In this document: positions 58,101-64,000 of the stretch, in pieces | Layout: every line of letters begins with the position of its first letter | How positions within the stretch are numbered: position 1 is the first letter of the stretch | Origin: Phallus indusiatus | Taxonomy: Eukaryota > Basidiomycota > Agaricomycetes > Phallales > Phallaceae | Length of the DNA: 64,000 bases | NCBI GenBank assembly: GCA_027605045.1 | Contig: JAQFWX010000059.1 | Coordinates: 124,001 to 188,000, forward strand | Reading direction: 5' to 3' | Notes under the pieces: model-generated | The model's database searches: none | What the model was told of the DNA's origin: nothing | The model's input: only the letters and a program-made list of their open reading frames with translations | Position numbers and translations under genes: made by a program

Positions 58101-60575
58101 AGCAGAAGTAGAAGCGGAAACAGCAGAAACGACGACAGCGACAGAAGGAGAAGAAGACGAAGGCGCAGATTTAGTGTCGACATCTACCGAACCGGGTCTA
58201 GACTCTCCTCCAGAACGAGACGACGAATCTCCTCTCGAAGTTTTCAACGTCGACTGACGAACTGATGGCGTATAATCCTCGTCGTCGTCGTCGTCGCCAT
58301 CATCACTCTCAAGTTCGTCTTCATCTTCGTAATCTTCGCTATCACCGTCAAGTAGGTCCTCTTCACCTGCTCGACTTGACCGCGCTCTCCGAGCTCGAGT
58401 AGTTTCACCGCCACTTGCAACCTCTTCGTTTGACATTTCCGCGTCCGCTCCAGAATCAGCGTCAACATCAACGTCAGCGTCGACATCGACATCAATGTCC
58501 GCGTCAGCTTCACCATTCTTGCGTTTTGCCATACTCCGTTGGTTCTGGAACCAGTTCGTTATAGATTGGTAAGGCCTGAAAAAGTGTTCGAGAGCAGATT
58601 AGTTATAACGCATTACGAAATGAAGAATAATAATAATAAAGAAAAAGAAGAAGTGGAATGAATAGGAGCATGAGAGAGGGGGTGGATGACAAGTCGAATA
58701 AACGCGAGAAGTTTCGGGTTGCAGACCGCGGGTCGGCTCATTCATAGAATCAGATGAATGAATGAATGATGTCGGGTGAATGATAACAATGGATGCACAG
58801 ATGGCGTAAAGCTCGAGAATCCGGAAGAAAAACACCTGATTGCGGTATGGGGGCACACATGCAACGCAACGCACGCGCACAGGGTGCACACGCGCGAAAA
58901 ACTGAACTAACGTGTTCATATCGCGAAAGACCGAAGCCGGGGGCGCACATCAAAATGATTTTTCTGTTGATTGATTTTTTGATATTTGAAAATGGGATCT
59001 GCATTCTTCCGCGCAGCGTGCACCGTGCACACAGTGCCACTTGTGCAATCTAGCACATGGAAGGAACTGGTTGGTTGACTCCCCCACGTTTCTTGGGCGT
59101 TTAAGAAAACCCAATGGTAACGCGTGATTACGGCTCCGAATTGAAATGATGTCCTCTTGAGATGCATCCGTAGATGAACGCGCAAACGAGATTTGTCGAC
59201 TCCATTGAAGTTAAAAGGTGAGAGAGGATAAGAAAGAGTCGAAGTGGAATGAGTAAGACGATGGTGGAGTATGGGCGTCATGTGGGCGTGTGTGTGTGCA
59301 TGGAGTGAGTAAGCCACGTCCAAGTGCAGTGCAATCATCTATGCCAAAAGGGAAAGAAGGGCCCATCGAAATCTAATGATAATGAGTAATGAATAAATGG
59401 ATGACACAAGATGGCTGGATCGCTCACCTCGGCGTCATTCACGCCGTCATCCCTTATTCCCCTTCTTCCTCCTCCTCCACGTCACGTCACCTCTCTCACT
59501 CTCTCACTCTCTCGCTATTACGAAAAAAGCGGTATGACCTCAGTCCGAGTTTCAGCTCCCCCAGCCAATGTTTTTATTTTCGGTATCGGTGCCCTGAAAG
59601 GTCACAAATCCCGTTCTAATTATTGGTTGCATCGCAAAGAATTGGGAGGGAAAGCGCGGAGGGAAGGGGATGGGAGGAGCACAGCCCTATTTGACCGGAA
59701 AGGGCAAAGTGAACAATTGCAAATTTGCAGAATTGAATGGTTGGTAGGGGATTGATTGGCGATGAGGAGTATATGAACGAGATGTTATTTAATGAGGTGC
59801 ATGGGAACGAATCGTCTTGTTTCGTTGTTGTCGTTTGGCTGGCTGGTTGACTGCTAACTGCAGATAATACCAAGTTAAGGTTTTGATTTTGATTTTCCTC
59901 GCTGATGCGGCGGGTGTCGCGTGGATTGTTTTATTTCTTTTCGGTTTCTGGCTTGTCATGTCTTGTCATGTCATGTCCGAGACCGGGGGCACGTCGACTG
60001 GCCACAGTGCATAGGGTGTAGAGGGGATGTGGGGGGGCAGGAAGGGGAAAAAAAAAATAAAGAAAAGAAAGAGGAACAAAATGGGCTTACATTCCAATCC
60101 GACTGCCAAGTTCCTCCCTAACAACTCTGGAAGGATGTCTAGTCTGTGCATAGAGCGCCTTCAGCTCTTCCAGTTGAGACGCGGACGGTCTATTGCGCGG
60201 TTTAGAAGACCGGTTCATTCCTCCTTCCAAAGTAAAGTTGACTCCAAATGCGTGCCCGTGGTGCTGGTTGTGATGCTGGTGGTCAGTTGCAGATGGCGTT
60301 GTGGTAGGAGTAGACGTGGAGCTATTGGTGTTGGAGTTGCTGTTGCTATTGGCTGTGGTGGTAGAGGTGGCCGCGGTATAGAGGATAGGTTCAAAGATCG
60401 CCGGAGTAGGAGAAGTCGTAGTATGTTGGAATGTTAGTGCTTTAGACAAGGTGGTAGTGGTAGTAGTAGTAGTAGTAGTAGTAGAGGCGGTGGTAGTGTT
60501 GGAGGGCGAAGGTACCGCTGCAGAGGTAGAGGTGGGGGTGGACAAACCGGTTACTACGGAGGTTGCAATCGTCAT
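55158..60575 (-). CDS. Large transcription factor with two homeodomains; 1,515-bp intron splits homeobox 1
   Basis: Nuclear DNA-binding protein of about 1,300 residues. Exon 1 (60575-60091) starts MTIATSVVTGLSTPTSTS, is Thr/Ser/Asn/His-rich with a polythreonine run, and carries the first two helices of homeodomain 1: KPRNRPSASQLEELKALYAQ and PSRVVREELGSRIG. Exon 2 (58575-55158) adds the recognition helix, PYQSITNWFQNQRSMAKRKN, joining in phase as ...SRIGM-PYQSI. Homeodomain 2 (around 57035-56850) reads RTKRSRPTPTQLTALRRLHA, ending GKVTNWFRNLRQTARKKERE. Both have WF-N recognition helices. The rest is low complexity: DVDVDAD repeats, polyhistidine, GQGQGQ, RERD repeats and polyserine, as in intrinsically disordered regulators. 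The long intron is far outside the roughly 55-bp norm here. An ATG (MAKRKNG, 58532) just after homeobox 1 could start a shorter form with only homeodomain 2. Confidence 0.88.
58576..60090 (-). promoter_or_regulatory. Long intron inside homeobox 1, possible internal promoter
   Basis: GTAAGC donor and TTTTCAG acceptor. It contains nine GTGCA copies on the plus strand (58884, 59019, 59025, 59043, 59296, 59324, 59329, 59797, 60007) and a C/T-rich tract on the plus strand near 59450-59515. Open frames inside it do not look like protein. A second transcription start is inferred from its length and from the in-frame ATG just beyond it. Confidence 0.35.
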
Positions 60576-63500
60576 TTGGTAGAAATTAGAAATGTAATAT
60601 GAAAAAAAAATGGCAATGTCTTGTTTCGCCTGTGTGGGTTTATGTCATATATAAGAAATACAAAGGAGAGAGTGCACGACTTTTAGCCGCGGGGAGGGCA
60701 ACGTACCTTATTTCGATCACTTGGACTAGTAGTATTTATGCCGTGAGATGAGACCTGGCACTCCTCTTGAGCTCGTCGTTAAATGCCAAGGTGGAGTTTA
60801 AAAGGCACGGAAACGGAAGAGAGAGAATGTATGTATGTATACGAGTGGGGTTTCGATGGGTGGGTGGTGGGTCAGTGGAGCCTGAACACAGAAAGTGAAT
60901 AGGTGTGCAGAATCGAGGGATTTTTGATAAAGCCTCGAAAGCAATTGCAAGAGAGCTCTCTTCGTCCTCCAAAGTGCAGCAGACTTTAAAAGAAAAGAAA
61001 CAGAGGGGAGACGGAGTGAAAAAGAAAAGGAAAAGGAAAAAACGGGAATATGTATATGGATTGTATACGCCCCTCTCAGCTCTCTCTTTTTTTCCTGATT
61101 AATGCGTTTATAAATTTTATATGTTATATTATATGTATATGTAGTATGTACACATTTGGATCAGGTCAGAGGTAACCTAAATAATTGAAATCGTTTAATT
61201 AGACGTGCGGAAAAACAAAAAAATATAAAATCACCAAAAGGGACGGAGGAACAAATTATTTATTCCCGTCGTAATAAAATAATTCTCAACTATAATCAAG
61301 CCAACACAGGGCCGATCGCCAGCACAATACAGGAAGGCCGAGACCGCATTTTTCATGTGAAGATCATAATTATAATCATTATTTTACACTATCAAAAAAT
61401 TAGTTGAATATATTACTAATGACGCCGCTTAAACACTGGTGCAAAATGCCAGCCAGGTTCATATTTAGCCAGGCAAAGGAACCTCGGCATCACCAAAAAA
61501 AGAAGGAATCTACGTTTAGGTAATAAAATATATTATTTTTTTTTTATTTATAGATCACAACTCCGTAATCGGGAAAATATCCTCAATTTGGAAGGTCTAC
61601 TCTCCTTTTCGCGTCTCGTTTCCATTTCTGAGGCTTGGTGATGCGGCGTTTATGTTAGCTATACAGTAAGAGTATATGCAGTTGGTACAGCAACTAATTA
61701 TTCGATATATTGTCAATCCGTGCCAAATTCTATAATCACTTCTCTTTATTTCTTTCTCTCTTTTTTTTTACGGAAGGTTAAAGTGGACGTGTCAGTTGCT
61801 CTCCAATCACTGATTGGCTCTCGTTGTCTACGGGCGACAATTAAAAAAGGACGGCTCAAAACGGCAGAAATCGGCGGGGAACTTTTTAAAGTTTTCAGGA
61901 ACCAACAGCAACAACGAATTATATTGCCCGTCTCTCTGTCCTTTTTTTTTGCCTAACGGATGTGTCCGTATCAGTGTCATTGGACACTCCATTTGACGGC
62001 AGGGGAAAGAGACATTGAGCATAAACCCTCTGATAGTTTTGAACTCGAACTCAAGTTTCGAAGATCCTATACTGTCTATGTAGTACCCCACGCCCCGCCT
62101 TCAATCACATCAATGATGTGATGCATACCTCTGGCTCATGAGCGCAAAGATTTACAAAACCCCATCTGATCTATACAATTCATTCATTTCCTCACCTATA
62201 CACCAAAAGCTTAAAAATATATATACTAGGCGATACGCGACGACCGCATGAAGATAAGGGACACCCAACCGCCTCTTTTCTGCTTTCGCGTCGCGAAACA
62301 AAGCAACCGCGTGTGTACATATGCAGTATATATAATTCTGAAATGAATGAATGCACACCATCGTATACTCACGTGTATATGTGTATATAACATGCTCTTT
62401 CTTAATTTGGATAATCAGACCGGATTCGATGAAACAAACTTGAAAGAAAAGAAAAACGTTTGAAGCCGTATATATACATAATACATTATTTGATTGAGAG
62501 GACTTGAGCTCCGAAACAAAATGGAGCCAAGGTAAACATATGTCGACGTCATTTTTTTCTCCGATTTTTTTTTTCTTTTTTTTCTCATCCCATTTTCACC
62601 CGGATTCACGCGCGCGTGTAGACAAAATGGTGCAGTACATAGATACATATCATATATCAAGTTTATCCGAACCCGAACTCTCTCTTTCGTCCCTGCATCA
62701 TCATCAGGCTTGCCTTACCTTGCCTGAAAAGCAGGGCCGAAATTTTGATTTAGCAGTTCACAATAAGAGAAACATTTTACGGGATCCGTTCCCCAAAGCC
62801 AAAGTATTCATATGCATTCATATAAAACTCAAGTATGTATGTAAGCAAAAGCCAGGTACATATGTAACAACTGTATTTGTATTGGAAACAGCCAGTTAAT
62901 ATTGATCGTCGCATTAAACCGTGTGGATATACCCACCCAACAATCCATCTCAAAAAGTAGGTGTTTTCGCAGAAATCGTTAATATGCAACAGTTGGTAGC
63001 AACAGCCAGTACCATGTGTACGATGTATCAGTCGCATCGCGCGGGAAACCCTCTCGAGATCATTATTGATGGCACCTCCCCTTCCTTCCCAAGACGACCT
63101 GAGAACTCACAAATGATCTGCATGATCACATACGAGTGTATCAAATGTTGAACCACACCACACACGCAACTTGGAGACGCAAGGTCCCCCGCGGGCCCGA
63201 TTGTGTACGCAACACACAGATCCTACATAAACAATCCTAATTAAATAACATAACTCCATCAAATAGTAATAACGTCCCTGCATTCTTGTTCAACTTCGGC
63301 CCGTGCGGTGCAAAGCTCACATGTATTTATGTACATAAGTATCTAAGTAAGTAAATTATGATAAGTACAGTATACGCACTGATGAGCATTTAACGGTATG
63401 TAGTTTTTTAGAGTTTTTCAACCCCCCTCAGAAGGATCACGATACTGTATTATGACTGGGGGTCGTCAGTCTTCTACTCTCTCCCTTCCTCCGCCCCTCC

Positions 63501-64000
63501 TCCCGCTGGGTCGCTTTTTCCCTTCGAGAATCGACATAATGATGTCATAATAGTAATTATACCGTAGCAGAATTCGGAAATAACTCCCGAGTCCGAGTTT
63601 TCAAGAACTCAAGCTGCACCATAGTAAGACGACGGGGCAGTCACGTTACACTTGACCGCGCCAGTGCCAGTGCCCAGTGTATAGGCAACTCTGCAATAAA
63701 AAGCCTGCGTGCTTTGTTATTTTCCCATTGACCCATTTTGATTTCTGGGTTTCGCTCGCTCGGAAGAAGTACATACATATGAATCTGTGAAAATTCACAT
63801 GTCGGGGCTCCAGTCAGGTTCACCGACCGTCAATTAAAAAAAAAATCAAAGTGTTCAATCATGGATATTGCAGGCCGCATTGATAAAATCCCGTATGTAT
63901 GCGTATCATTACGAGCATTACGAGCATATAATCTCAAACTTTAAACATTGATTAATGATTAATGATCACTGAGTGGCGCGCGTACGAACCCTTGAACCAC
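60576..64000. other. 3.4 kb without a recognised gene (homeodomain gene upstream region)
   Basis: The part just right of 60575 should be the promoter and leader of the homeodomain gene. The rest is AT-rich with TATA-like runs (61110-61145, 61525-61555, 62215-62230) and poly-T tracts. No exon chain, tRNA or repeat array recognised up to the window end. Confidence 0.4.

Noticed and set aside
58750..59755. Several open frames within the homeobox-splitting intron
   Set aside because: They read as low-complexity or random protein, overlap on both strands, and a direct splice across the whole region restores the homeodomain perfectly.
60430..60500. Tandem GTA/GTG repeat as a possible microsatellite or CRISPR-like array
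   Set aside because: It lies within homeodomain gene exon 1 and encodes polythreonine; there are no spacers.

Overview
This window looks like nuclear DNA of a mushroom-forming basidiomycete (Agaricomycete type). Genes are broken by many short introns of about 50-60 bp with GT...AG ends, some exons are tiny, and several families are typical of that group: a DUF6533 membrane protein, a division 1 chitin synthase, a dikaryan-style P450 and long low-complexity transcription factors. No ribosomal RNA, CRISPR array or bacterial feature is visible. All exon models were built by eye from splice signals and reading-frame continuity.

Layout. (1) 0-3.6 kb: a DUF6533 multi-pass membrane protein gene running off the left edge (-), then a small two-exon gene of unknown function (-). 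(2) 4.4-15.2 kb: two divergent core genes, a chitin synthase (-) and an NTE1-type patatin lysophospholipase with three cyclic-nucleotide-binding-like domains (+). They share a 0.64 kb promoter that carries eight copies of GTGCA. (3) 15.2-26.4 kb: gene-poor, except for a bHLH transcription factor (+) at 20.7-21.9 kb. (4) 26.5-40.8 kb: a one-strand metabolic block (-) of four tandem paralogues of an NmrA/isoflavone-reductase-like NAD(P)-binding protein, a DHA2-like MFS transporter and a cytochrome P450. Two solo LTRs with perfect 5-bp target duplications sit inside it, one of them within an intron of the fourth reductase. (5) 41.4 kb: a tRNA-Leu(AAG) with an 11-nt intron. (6) 45.6-49.7 kb: a NOPCHAP1/DUF4598-like gene (-) and a GMC oxidoreductase (+). 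(7) 53.2-60.6 kb: a SAM-dependent methyltransferase (-) and a roughly 1,300-residue protein with two homeodomains (-), whose first homeobox is split by an unusually long 1,515-bp intron. (8) 60.6-64 kb: no gene recognised.

How the parts fit. The reductases, transporter and P450, with the GMC oxidoreductase 7 kb away, look like a pathway for modifying or breaking down small (possibly aromatic) molecules. No backbone synthase (PKS, NRPS, terpene cyclase) is in the window, so the product cannot be named. The chitin synthase and NTE1 are housekeeping functions in cell wall and phospholipid metabolism. The most distinctive observations are the solo LTR lodged a few bases from a splice donor, the other solo LTR just downstream of the same gene, a run of three consecutive microexons (16, 11, 14 nt) in the transporter, the homeobox-splitting intron with a possible second start, and the GTGCA cluster between chitin synthase and NTE1.
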